A stretch of DNA of 64,000 nucleotides from an uncultured bacterium (GTDB lineage: Bacteria > Bacillota > Clostridia > Lachnospirales > Lachnospiraceae): contig CAMWLE010000002.1 in the NCBI GenBank assembly GCA_947175015.1, positions 1 to 64,000 of the forward strand. Reading direction: 5' to 3'. This document shows positions 48,780 through 57,164 of this stretch, piece after piece. The stretch's first letter is position 1. The number at the start of each line of letters is the position of its first letter. The position numbers and the translations under genes were made by a program. Under the pieces are notes generated by a model that saw only the letters and a program-made list of their open reading frames with translations, searched no databases and was not told the origin of the DNA.

Positions 48780-50534
48780 TCAGATGCCTTCTTCACGAAG
48801 AAGTTCCAGCAAGTGGTTTACTGACATACTTCCCAAATCACCCTCATCTCTTCTGCGGACGGAGACATTACTGTTTTCAACTTCTTTCTCGCCAACCACA
48901 AGCAGATAGGGTATTCTTTCCAATCTTGCAGCCCTTATTTTGTAACCTATTTTCTCAGCTCTGCTATCAATTTCACAGCGTAAACTCTCTTTTTTCAAAA
49001 TACTTTCAATTTCTTTAGCATAGTCGATGAATTTATCTGAGATAGGTAATATTTTTATCTGCACTGGGGAAAGCCATAACGGAAATTTACCGGCAAAATG
49101 TTCAATCAAGATGCCTATGAACCGCTCAATGGAGCCAAACACCACCCGGTGTATCATAATGGGGCGATGCTTGTTGCCGTCTTCACCAATATATTCCGCC
49201 TCAAAACGCTGTGGAAGCTGGAAATCCAACTGAATTGTTCCGCATTGCCATGTCCTTCCAATAGAATCTTCTAAATGGAAATCAATTTTCGGGCCATAAA
49301 ATGCGCCGTCACCTTCGTTTACAACATATGGCAGTTCGATAGCATCCAATGCGTTTATCAAACCATTTGTCGCCATTTCCCAATCTTCATCACTTCCAAT
49401 AGCATTTTCCGGTTTTGTGGATAATTCTACATGGTATTTGAAACCAAAATTTGTATACACCTCATCGATCAAACGGACCACACCTTTTATCTCGTCCTGT
49501 ATCTGCTCTGGTGTCATAAAAATATGGGCATCGTCCTGGGTACAACAACGAACACGCATAAGACCATGTAAGGTTCCGGATTTTTCGTTTCTGTGTATTA
49601 ATCCCAACTCACCAATGCGCATGGGAAATTCACGATAAGAATGGGGCTCCATCTTATATACAAGCATACCGCCCGGACAGTTCATAGGTTTTATGGCAAA
49701 ATCTGCTTCGTCAATCACGGTGGTATACATATTCTCTTTGTAATGCTCCCAATGTCCTGATGTTTCCCAGAGCTGGCGGTTCAACATGATTGGAGTTGAT
49801 ATTTCCAGATAGCCCTCCCTGGTATGAATCTTACGCCAATAGTCAATCAGCAAATTTTTTAGTATGAGTCCTTTAGGAAGAAAGAAAGGAAATCCCGGGC
49901 CTTCCTCCAATAATGTAAACAAGCCTAACTCTTTTCCTAATTTTCGATGGTCTCTCCTTTTGGCCTCTTCCAGCCGGTTTAAATAGTCTTCCAGCATATC
50001 GCTGCTTGGAAATGATGTGCCGTATATTCTGGTAAGCATTTTATTTTTTTCATTCCCACGCCAGTACGCACCAGCAACAGATAACAGCTTAAAAGCCTTA
50101 ATTGCGCTGGTATATGCCACATGTGGTCCGGCGCACATCTCTAAATATTCCCCCTGTTGATAAAAGCTGATTTCTTCATCTTCCGGCAGGTCTTTTAGCA
50201 TTTCAATTTTATATGGCTCGTTTCTTTCTTCCATAACTGACATTGCTTTTGAACGGTCTGTTGTAAAATGCTTAAGCTGTAAATTCTGTTTCACAATGTT
50301 TTTCATCTCTGCTTCAATTTCAGCGAAGTGCTCTTCTGAAAAATGGAAGTCAAAATCGAAATCGTAGTAAAACCCGTCTGCAATCGCCGGACCAATGGCG
50401 CATTTGGTATGGGGATACAATCGCTTGACTGCCTGAGCCAAAATATGTGCTGTTGTATGCCGAAAGGCATTTCTTCCCAATTCCTCTTCAAAAGTTGCTT
50501 CCTGGATGGAACCATCCTTCATCTTAATCTTCAT
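48780..50534 (-). CDS. thrS: Threonyl-tRNA synthetase lacking the TGS domain
   Basis: A 584-residue class II synthetase that charges tRNA-Thr. The editing domain (HTTAHILAQAVKRLYPHTKCAIGPAIADGFYYD) starts at about residue 27, so the usual 60-residue N-terminal TGS domain is missing. Only MKIKMKDGSIQEATFEE, resembling its first strand, remains; full enzymes are about 640 residues. Catalytic motifs are present: MNCPGGMLVYK with the zinc cysteine, IHRNEKSGTLHGLMRVR (motif 2), GRTWQCGTIQLDFQLPQRF and HRVVFGSIERFIGILIEHF (motif 3). The anticodon-binding domain follows. AGGAGG lies before the ATG. A T-box leader precedes it. Confidence 0.95.
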   Translation of the reverse strand: MKIKMKDGSIQEATFEEELGRNAFRHTTAHILAQAVKRLYPHTKCAIGPAIADGFYYDFDFDFHFSEEHFAEIEAEMKNIVKQNLQLKHFTTDRSKAMSVMEERNEPYKIEMLKDLPEDEEISFYQQGEYLEMCAGPHVAYTSAIKAFKLLSVAGAYWRGNEKNKMLTRIYGTSFPSSDMLEDYLNRLEEAKRRDHRKLGKELGLFTLLEEGPGFPFFLPKGLILKNLLIDYWRKIHTREGYLEISTPIMLNRQLWETSGHWEHYKENMYTTVIDEADFAIKPMNCPGGMLVYKMEPHSYREFPMRIGELGLIHRNEKSGTLHGLMRVRCCTQDDAHIFMTPEQIQDEIKGVVRLIDEVYTNFGFKYHVELSTKPENAIGSDEDWEMATNGLINALDAIELPYVVNEGDGAFYGPKIDFHLEDSIGRTWQCGTIQLDFQLPQRFEAEYIGEDGNKHRPIMIHRVVFGSIERFIGILIEHFAGKFPLWLSPVQIKILPISDKFIDYAKEIESILKKESLRCEIDSRAEKIGYKIRAARLERIPYLLVVGEKEVENSNVSVRRRDEGDLGSMSVNHLLELLREEGI

Positions 50535-50590
50535 GTTATCTTTCCTCCTGAATAAAGTTTATAGATTCACATAAGAAAAATTCACATAAG

Positions 50591-50851
50591 AAAAGCACTC
50601 TTAAAGACACTTGTCATGTATCTTTAAGGGTGCTTATTGCACGGTTCCACCTTAATTTTTCACTTCAGATTCTATCAAATCATAACCTTTAACGCAGGTA
50701 TACGGTAATGCTTACGTCTACTTTCGGCATTACAGCTCGAGAATGGTTTTCACATATAATCCACATAAACATCTTCCACCAAGTGATGCTCTCTCTGTCT
50801 GCGATTCATATGCTACTTGTTTCCGTCGTCGCTTTTTCTTATGCGAAATCG
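50591..50851 (-). promoter_or_regulatory. T-box riboswitch of thrS
   Basis: On the minus strand AAGGTGGAACCGTGC matches the conserved T-box antiterminator sequence. The terminator AGCACCCTTAAAGA...TCTTTAAGAGTGCTTTTCTT lies directly after it. The upstream part contains an AGAGAG segment and a GGTGGAAG segment expected in stem I. An ACC followed by A in GAAAACCATTC may be the threonine specifier, but I could not fold the RNA. Uncharged tRNA-Thr would favour antitermination and thrS expression. Confidence 0.85.
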
Positions 50852-50857
50852 CTTTTT

Positions 50858-50886
50858 ATTGTAACATTGCTATGGTTGATTGTCAA
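50858..50886 (-). promoter_or_regulatory. Promoter of the thrS T-box transcript
   Basis: On the minus strand TTGACA and TACAAT are 17 bases apart, directly before the T-box leader. Confidence 0.85.
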
Positions 50887-51008
50887 GAATTTCTGCCTCC
50901 TGTCCGGACTATTGCGATTTGGATGTGGATGAGTCGTTTCATAAGGTCATAAACTGCATGAAACCGTATGCCCGGAGGCAATGGCGGAGAAGAAAGCAAC
51001 CATAGTCA

Positions 51009-51037
51009 TTGTATTTTGCCGGAAAAAAAGATATGAT
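51009..51037 (+). promoter_or_regulatory. Weak candidate promoter of the fucose isomerase gene
   Basis: TTGTAT and TATGAT are 17 bases apart, about 170 bases before the start codon. The leader between them has no separate ORF other than the in-frame extension shown in the ORF track. Confidence 0.35.
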
Positions 51038-51209
51038 GGACTTGAACTTTGGCGTCATGGAGTACATTGCTTTCCGCAGGCGATGAGCCAGGCGAATGCG
51101 TCAGCGGTTATTTGGCGCATATGGCGAGATATTTGCTTTACATGTTTGTCCGGGGAATGAATGGGTAAATGGCAGCCAAAAGAAATATTTTATACAGGAG
51201 GCAAAGGGT

Positions 51210-53012
51210 ATGGCAGAAAACAGGTTGATTGGGGCATATCCGGTTATTGGGATTCGCCCCACGATTGACGGCAGGCGGGGGCCCTTGAAGGTCAGAGAAT
51301 CTCTGGAAGAACAGACCATGAACATGGCAAAAAGCGCCGCAAAATTATTTGAGGAAAATATTCGCTATTCTAACGGGGAGCCGGTGAAAGTGGTCATTGC
51401 GGATTCTACCATAGGGCGTGTGGCAGAAGCTGCGGCCTGCGCAGACAAGTTTCAAAAAGAGGGCGTATCCATCACATTGACAGTTACGCCCTGCTGGTGT
51501 TATGGTTCCGAAACCATGGACATGGACCCTATGACCATTAAGGGTGTATGGGGATTTAACGGCACAGAACGTCCAGGTGCGGTGTACCTGGCAGCAGTAT
51601 TAGCGGCACATGCACAGAAAGGACTTCCGGCGTTCGGCATCTATGGACATGATGTACAGGAGGCAGATGCCACGGATATTCCGGAGGATGTAAGGACAAA
51701 ACTGCTCCGATTCGGCCGGGCGGCAGTGGCAGCGGCCACCATGCGGGGCAAATCCTATCTGCAGATTGGTTCCGTGACTATGGGAATCGCCGGTTCCATC
51801 ATTGACCCGGCATTTATGGAAGAGTACCTGGGAATGCGTATGGAATCCGTGGATGAGGTGGAAATCATTCGCCGTATGAGTGAAGGTATCTACGATGTGC
51901 AAGAATATGAGAAGGCCCTTGCCTGGACGAAAGAAAATTGTAAGGAAGGTTTTGACAAGAATCCTGAGTTTGTGAAGAAGAGTGATGAACAGAAGGAGAA
52001 GGATTGGGAATTCGTGGTGAAGATGGCATGTATCATCGAGGACCTGATGAACGGCAATCAGAAATTGCCAAAAGGAAGGGAAGAGGAAATGGCAGGTCAT
52101 AATGCCATTGCAGCAGGCTTCCAGGGACAGAGGCAGTGGACGGATTTCTATCCCAACGGTGATTTCGCAGAGGCAATACTGAATTCTTCCTTTGACTGGA
52201 ACGGCGCCAGGGAGCCTTATATCCTTGCTACGGAAAATGATACCTTAAACGGAATCGGTATGTTGTTTATGAAACTTTTGACAGGCAGAGCACAGATTTT
52301 CGCTGATGTCCGCACTTATTGGAGTCCGGAGGCAGTGAAGAAGGCTGCGGGTTATGAACTGGAAGGTGTGGCAAAGGAGGCAGGCGGCTTCCTGCATTTG
52401 ATTAATTCCGGTGCAGCATGCCTGGATGCCTGCGGTGAGGTAAAGGATGCCAGAGGGCATGGTATTATGAAGCCTTTCTGGGAAATGTCGGAGGCCGATC
52501 AGAAGGCTTGTCTGGATGCTACTTCATGGTGTGCTGCTGACAACGGATATTTCAGAGGCGGCGGTTATTCCTCCCGTTATGTTACCCGTTCCGCCATGCC
52601 TGTGACCATGATACGTTTGAATCTGGTGAAGGGACTGGGGCCGGTGCTGCAGATTTGTGAAGGCTATACGGTGCAGCTGCCCGATGAGGTGACGGATGTT
52701 TTGTGGAAGCGCACAGATTACACCTGGCCTTGCACATGGTTTGCCCCCAGGACTACGGGAAATGGTCCCTTCAAGACTGCCTATGATGTAATGAACAACT
52801 GGGGTGCAAACCATGGTGCTATCAGTTATGGACATATTGGTGCGGATCTGATCACTTTGGCCTCTATCCTGCGAATTCCGGTGTGTATGCACAATGTTCC
52901 TGAAGAGGATATCTTCCGTCCCGCCGTATGGAACGCTTTCGGTATGGACAGGGAAGGGCAGGATTACAGAGCATGTGCCGCTTTTGGCCCCATGTATCGG
53001 AATATCCGATAG
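51210..53012 (+). CDS. fucI: L-fucose isomerase
   Basis: FucI converts L-fucose to L-fuculose. The chosen ATG, eight bases after AGGAGG, gives a normal 600-residue enzyme starting [24 protein letters not shown]. The ORF track's 38 extra codons are leader. Family blocks include [79 protein letters not shown] (with acidic metal ligands) and [27 protein letters not shown]. Related arabinose isomerases are shorter. It is convergent with the PL4 lyase gene, 30 bases apart. No fuculokinase or aldolase is in the window. A neighbouring GH95 enzyme could supply fucose. Confidence 0.93.
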   Translation: MAENRLIGAYPVIGIRPTIDGRRGPLKVRESLEEQTMNMAKSAAKLFEENIRYSNGEPVKVVIADSTIGRVAEAAACADKFQKEGVSITLTVTPCWCYGSETMDMDPMTIKGVWGFNGTERPGAVYLAAVLAAHAQKGLPAFGIYGHDVQEADATDIPEDVRTKLLRFGRAAVAAATMRGKSYLQIGSVTMGIAGSIIDPAFMEEYLGMRMESVDEVEIIRRMSEGIYDVQEYEKALAWTKENCKEGFDKNPEFVKKSDEQKEKDWEFVVKMACIIEDLMNGNQKLPKGREEEMAGHNAIAAGFQGQRQWTDFYPNGDFAEAILNSSFDWNGAREPYILATENDTLNGIGMLFMKLLTGRAQIFADVRTYWSPEAVKKAAGYELEGVAKEAGGFLHLINSGAACLDACGEVKDARGHGIMKPFWEMSEADQKACLDATSWCAADNGYFRGGGYSSRYVTRSAMPVTMIRLNLVKGLGPVLQICEGYTVQLPDEVTDVLWKRTDYTWPCTWFAPRTTGNGPFKTAYDVMNNWGANHGAISYGHIGADLITLASILRIPVCMHNVPEEDIFRPAVWNAFGMDREGQDYRACAAFGPMYRNIR

Positions 53013-53042
53013 AAAATGGAGCGGATGTCATCCGATCATGCG

Positions 53043-54758
53043 CTACGCCTCTTCCAACAATAAAATGGTGTCATACATTACCATGCCGTTCTGATTCTCC
53101 AGCAGAATGGTATTTTCGCCGGCTTGCAGCCTGTCAGGGGTAATGGGAATCTCAATACGGCGGTAACGTCCGCTTAGGGTAGCGCTGCGGTATATGGCGC
53201 CGTCATTGACCAGGAAGGTCTCATTGATCAGGTGCTCCGCTCCTTCCCCATTCAGCAGAACTTTCAACAGACCCTCTTTTGCCCCGGCAATGGCAATCAC
53301 CAGTTTGCAGGCAGCAGCAGGAAGCTTATCAAGATGAAAATGGATATACCAGGTGCCCGGTTTGGTCTGTGCGTAGTACCAATCATCTGCTTCTCTGCTG
53401 CTTCCTATGGTAAAATGCAACGTCTCCGGTACCAGTCCGGTCCATTTGTAATTGCGCAATTCTCCGGCATAACGGTATCCCTCGCATGTTCTGGTGGCTT
53501 TGCCCAGCTGCCACAGTACCTTTGCAGGCGGCAGCTTCCAGGTAATGGGTGGAAGGGTCTGCTGCGGCGATGAGACTGTGAGGCCGCCGATGTGTAGCTG
53601 TTCTGTGTTGCTGCCTCCGGTCTGGTAGGCGTAGAGGGCATAAGTGCCGAATCGTACATGTTTCAGTGTAAAATATCCTTCTTCGTCAGTGGTGGTATCA
53701 TAAATATAGTCTGCGGATTGACACTCAATATTGAGGCTGTTGTTAAAACTGTGATTCTCATCTTGATCCAGGCTGTCTTTTCCCAGAATAACAGTGGTGT
53801 TCCGGCAAGGGCTGCCGTCCTCGAAGAGCAGTCTGCCTGTGACCTCGCTTCGCACCAGGGGATAGAGAGGGTCATCCACCCACTGATAAGGCCATTTCTT
53901 CTGTTCCTCCGCAGCCACATGCAGGGCATCCTGGTAGAGTGCCTCCGGGTCGTCACCTTCATTAAAATACTGATAAAATGGTCCGTAGAATTTCTTCCAG
54001 CCGATGGGAACATGGAAGGCGCCGGTGCCAAAATGGGAACCGGTAAAGTAATTCAGTACAATGCCGTCATAATGAACCAACAATTCTTGCTTCATGGGGC
54101 CGCCGGGATAATATTCCGTGGAGACAGGAATGACAAAAAATCCATATCCATGCCCATATTGTCCCCAGGCCGGATTCTTGGAGAAATATCCGGCATAATC
54201 ATACTTGGAATAGACATCGCCGTTTGTGTATTTCTCTCCGTCAGGAAGCCGGAAGGTTTCATCGAATAATTTCTCGTATTGTTCCATATATTTATGGGTG
54301 GGTTGCAGACCATGGCGTTCGTTGTTGTAGGCATGGTCGAAAACCCTGCTGCCGCAACGATAGACAATGCGAAATTCGGACAGCTCAAATTCCGTATCCG
54401 TATTGTTGGCACCGATCACATAGGAATAATAGCCGCTTTCACCCTGCATCATAATAATGTGGTATTCAATGGCCAGATACCCTGTGGCATCCACATAAGC
54501 CACATGGACCATTTGCTCATTGGAGGAAATTACCTTGAGATGAGGGGTGCGGTATTTGCGGAATGCGCCCGCAGCGTGGTAATCCACATAAAAGACGGTT
54601 TTGCCGTCCGTGTCGGAACGCTCCGGGGTGTTGCAGACCAGTTCTTTGCCGTTCAGGACGATAGAGCCAATGGTGCCGTCCTCTTTCCAGCAAAGAGTCA
54701 GAATGCCATTAGAAATGGTACAATTGTTGCCTGAGGTAGTTAATGTAACAGGTTTCAT
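53043..54758 (-). CDS. Rhamnogalacturonan lyase, polysaccharide lyase family 4
   Basis: A 571-residue, three-domain protein without signal peptide. The N-terminal beta-sandwich (residues 1-290) carries family-4 blocks such as YFSKNPAWGQYGHGYGFFVIPVSTEYYPGGPMKQELLVHYDG and NYFTGSHFGTGAFHV. A middle FnIII-like domain (about 305-390, SEVTGRLLFEDGSPCRNTTVIL) and a C-terminal carbohydrate-binding-like domain (about 410-571, KVLWQLGKATRTCEGYRY, WYIHFHLDKLPAAACKLVIAIAGAK) complete the PL4 architecture. The enzyme cleaves the rhamnose-galacturonate bond of rhamnogalacturonan I by beta-elimination. Being cytoplasmic, it would act on imported oligosaccharides. GGAGGATTATCGTT precedes the ATG. It is transcribed away from the GH105 gene. 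Confidence 0.87.
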   Translation of the reverse strand: MKPVTLTTSGNNCTISNGILTLCWKEDGTIGSIVLNGKELVCNTPERSDTDGKTVFYVDYHAAGAFRKYRTPHLKVISSNEQMVHVAYVDATGYLAIEYHIIMMQGESGYYSYVIGANNTDTEFELSEFRIVYRCGSRVFDHAYNNERHGLQPTHKYMEQYEKLFDETFRLPDGEKYTNGDVYSKYDYAGYFSKNPAWGQYGHGYGFFVIPVSTEYYPGGPMKQELLVHYDGIVLNYFTGSHFGTGAFHVPIGWKKFYGPFYQYFNEGDDPEALYQDALHVAAEEQKKWPYQWVDDPLYPLVRSEVTGRLLFEDGSPCRNTTVILGKDSLDQDENHSFNNSLNIECQSADYIYDTTTDEEGYFTLKHVRFGTYALYAYQTGGSNTEQLHIGGLTVSSPQQTLPPITWKLPPAKVLWQLGKATRTCEGYRYAGELRNYKWTGLVPETLHFTIGSSREADDWYYAQTKPGTWYIHFHLDKLPAAACKLVIAIAGAKEGLLKVLLNGEGAEHLINETFLVNDGAIYRSATLSGRYRRIEIPITPDRLQAGENTILLENQNGMVMYDTILLLEEA

Positions 54759-55180
54759 AACGATAATCCTCCTATTAATGTTCCCGTATCCGGTTTCGGA
54801 ATGTACCCCTTTGGTGCATTCCTTTTTTCTTTTATTCTGACATAAAATATAATATCATAAAATTGCTATAATTGCTGTTTTGGATAAAAATACCAACGGG
54901 GAAAAAAGCACTGGAAAGGAGCGTGACAGGAAAAAATAATGGGAAAAGTGTGGTATAAAGAAAAAGATTTGTGTAAAATGGCAAGGATAAAAAAGCAATA
55001 AGAGCAATGTGGCGAGCAAATAGAGCAATTCCTAAGGAATTGTTTTACAGGTAAAATGTAAATACTATTGATATCGGATGCAGTTAAATCTAACTGCAGG
55101 TTTTGAGCGCTTGTGTTATTATTAGTGAAGACAAAGGGGATTCCGGAAGTTTATCATAAGTCAGGAGGATGGAGACAAGT
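54759..55180. other. Divergent regulatory region between PL4 and GH105 genes
   Basis: No gene was found in these 422 bases. The left part is AT-rich (ATAAAATATAATATCATAAAATTG) and serves the minus-strand PL4 gene, but no well-spaced promoter was found there. The right part holds a palindrome at 55079-55098. The nearby AraC regulator gene makes control from this region likely. Confidence 0.45.
55079..55098 (+). promoter_or_regulatory. Palindromic operator candidate upstream of GH105
   Basis: TGCAGTTA and TAACTGCA are perfect inverted arms around four bases. A TTGATA at 55068 with TAACTG 17 bases on overlaps it, so a bound protein would sit on a possible promoter. It lies about 80 bases before the GH105 start. 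Confidence 0.5.
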
Positions 55181-56290
55181 ATGTTGAAACAGGAAAATGT
55201 AGAAAAAATGGAGCGGTACATTGAGGACTTTTATAAGGACCTTAGCAGAGTAAGGACGGACAAATGGAATTATGAGGATGGATGTATTATGATAGCAGCC
55301 ATACAACTTTATGAGGCGACAAAAAATACTCGGTTTCGGGATTTCGTGGTGGAATACATAAATGAATATGTGACAAGCGAGGGTGAAATTCTCCACTACA
55401 AGAGGGAGGATTACAAGCTGGATGATGTGAATCCGGGCAGGGCGATTTTGTTTGCCTATGAGCAGACCGGGGAGAAAAGATACCAAAAGGCGATGGAGCT
55501 TCTGCTTCGGCAGTTGGAAGAACAGCCAAGAACAGAAGCAGGCAATTTCTGGCACAAGAAGATTTATCCCAATCAGGTATGGCTGGACGGATTGTTTATG
55601 GCGCAGCCTTTTTATATGGCATGCAATACCAAATTTGGGAAGAAGGATCGCTATGTGGATATCTGCGGGCAGTTTGAAGTGGTGAGGGAGAAGATGTATG
55701 ATCGGGAAAAGGGGCTTTATTACCATGGTTATGATGAATCCCGCAGCATTTTCTGGGCCGATAAGGAAACAGGCTGTTCTGCTAATTTCTGGTTAAGAGC
55801 CATTGGATGGTATCTGGTTTCACTGGTGGATACCATGGAAGAGATGGACGCCTGGGTGTATGACCATTTCAGGCAATTGACCGAGATTTATAAGGAGGGT
55901 ATCACCGGAATTCTCCAGTATCGTGACCAGAAGAGCGGATTGTTCTACCAGGTAGTGGATCATGGGGAGATTGCGGGGAATTATCTGGAAACTTCAGGTT
56001 CTGCCATGGTAGCGGCCTCCATCTTGAAAGCGTGCAGGCTGAAAGTATTGCTGGAAGAGAAGTACCAGCATATTGGAGAAGAAATATTGGAGGCGGTGAT
56101 TGCGCAGAAGTTAGTGGACGGACATCTTGAGGATAGCTGCAGTGTGGCAGGCCTTGGACCGAAGGAAGGCAGAAGGGATGGCAGCATTGCGTATTATTTG
56201 TCCGAACCCATCAAGACAGATGACGGCAAAGGGGTTGCAGCCACATTTATGGCATATGCGCAGTATTTGAAGCTGCAACAGTGCAAGTAG
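55181..56290 (+). CDS. Unsaturated rhamnogalacturonyl hydrolase, GH105
   Basis: A 369-residue (alpha/alpha)6-barrel enzyme of the YteR type. It hydrolyses the unsaturated galacturonyl residue left by rhamnogalacturonan lyases. The key aspartate is in NQVWLDGLFMAQPFYM (near residue 136). Other family blocks are KLDDVNPGRAILFAYEQTGEKRY, ANFWLRAIGWYLVSLVDTME and YLETSGSAMVAASILKACRL. No signal peptide is present. I use the second ATG, since the first one abuts AGGAGG directly. The product of the divergent PL4 lyase is its expected substrate. The AraC regulator gene follows after 15 bases. Confidence 0.9.
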   Translation: MLKQENVEKMERYIEDFYKDLSRVRTDKWNYEDGCIMIAAIQLYEATKNTRFRDFVVEYINEYVTSEGEILHYKREDYKLDDVNPGRAILFAYEQTGEKRYQKAMELLLRQLEEQPRTEAGNFWHKKIYPNQVWLDGLFMAQPFYMACNTKFGKKDRYVDICGQFEVVREKMYDREKGLYYHGYDESRSIFWADKETGCSANFWLRAIGWYLVSLVDTMEEMDAWVYDHFRQLTEIYKEGITGILQYRDQKSGLFYQVVDHGEIAGNYLETSGSAMVAASILKACRLKVLLEEKYQHIGEEILEAVIAQKLVDGHLEDSCSVAGLGPKEGRRDGSIAYYLSEPIKTDDGKGVAATFMAYAQYLKLQQCK

Positions 56291-56305
56291 CGAGGGAAAT
56301 GGTTT

Positions 56306-57160
56306 ATGAAGAGGCCTAAGAATATTTTAGTGAGGAAAAGTTATACACCGCCCCAGGAAGGCGAGCAGAAGCATTATCTCCACATGAATGACAATCATGA
56401 GTTGTATATGTTGATTCAGGGGGATGTGACTTTCAGTATTGACGGAAGGCTCTATCACTTGGAGCCGTATGATGTGTTACTGATCAGTAATCAGGAAATT
56501 CATTGTGTTATGGTCAACAGTGAAATGGCGTATGAACGGATTTGCATTTATTTTAGGCCAGAGTATTTTCAGCAGTTTTCTACAAGAGATTATAACCTTT
56601 TGAGCGCTTTTGACAATAATGCTCATATGACAAGGGGCAACAAGATTGACTATGAAAATGTACAAAAGCGTGGTCTGGATCAGTATTTTGTGGAAATGTA
56701 TGAACACTATATGGCCAAATTGCCGGAGAGAAGTATTCAGCTTACCAGTTTGCTTCTTCATATGCTGCTGGAGATTAATAAAGCATATGAGGAAAGCAGT
56801 CTGATTGAACGTATGGAAGATAAGAGCAGCGGCCATAGTGAGAAAATCAATGACATTATCAGATACATTTCAGAGAATCTTGCGGAGAAGATTACATTAG
56901 ACGATTTGACGAAGAGATTCTATCTGAGCAAATATTATCTGTGCCACGAATTCAAAAGGGCAACGGGTTTTACCGTGTTTGATTATATCCGGTATAAGCG
57001 TATCCTGAGCGCTAAGATGAAGCTTCAGAACGGACAGGTGATTAATGAAGTATGGCGCGAACTGGGATATGAGGATTATTCCAATTTTTACCGGACGTTC
57101 AGGAAAATAACCGGTATGTCACCTAAGGAATATATGGAGAGTGTGGGAAAGAGGAAATAG
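56306..57160 (+). CDS. AraC-family transcriptional regulator
   Basis: A 284-residue regulator. The N-terminal half is a cupin-like sensing domain (NHELYMLIQGDVTFSIDGRLYHLEPYDVLLISNQEIHCV). The C-terminal 100 residues carry the double helix-turn-helix: ITLDDLTKRFYLSKYYLCHEFKRATGFTVFDYIRYKRI and NEVWRELGYEDYSNFYRTFRKITGMSPKEYM. It sits inside the GH105-GH95 run and ends four bases before the GH95 start, so it is in the operon it most likely controls. Its effector is probably a rhamnogalacturonan- or fucose-derived sugar. The palindrome at 55079 is a candidate site. Confidence 0.93.
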   Translation: MKRPKNILVRKSYTPPQEGEQKHYLHMNDNHELYMLIQGDVTFSIDGRLYHLEPYDVLLISNQEIHCVMVNSEMAYERICIYFRPEYFQQFSTRDYNLLSAFDNNAHMTRGNKIDYENVQKRGLDQYFVEMYEHYMAKLPERSIQLTSLLLHMLLEINKAYEESSLIERMEDKSSGHSEKINDIIRYISENLAEKITLDDLTKRFYLSKYYLCHEFKRATGFTVFDYIRYKRILSAKMKLQNGQVINEVWRELGYEDYSNFYRTFRKITGMSPKEYMESVGKRK

Positions 57161-57164
57161 GAAT

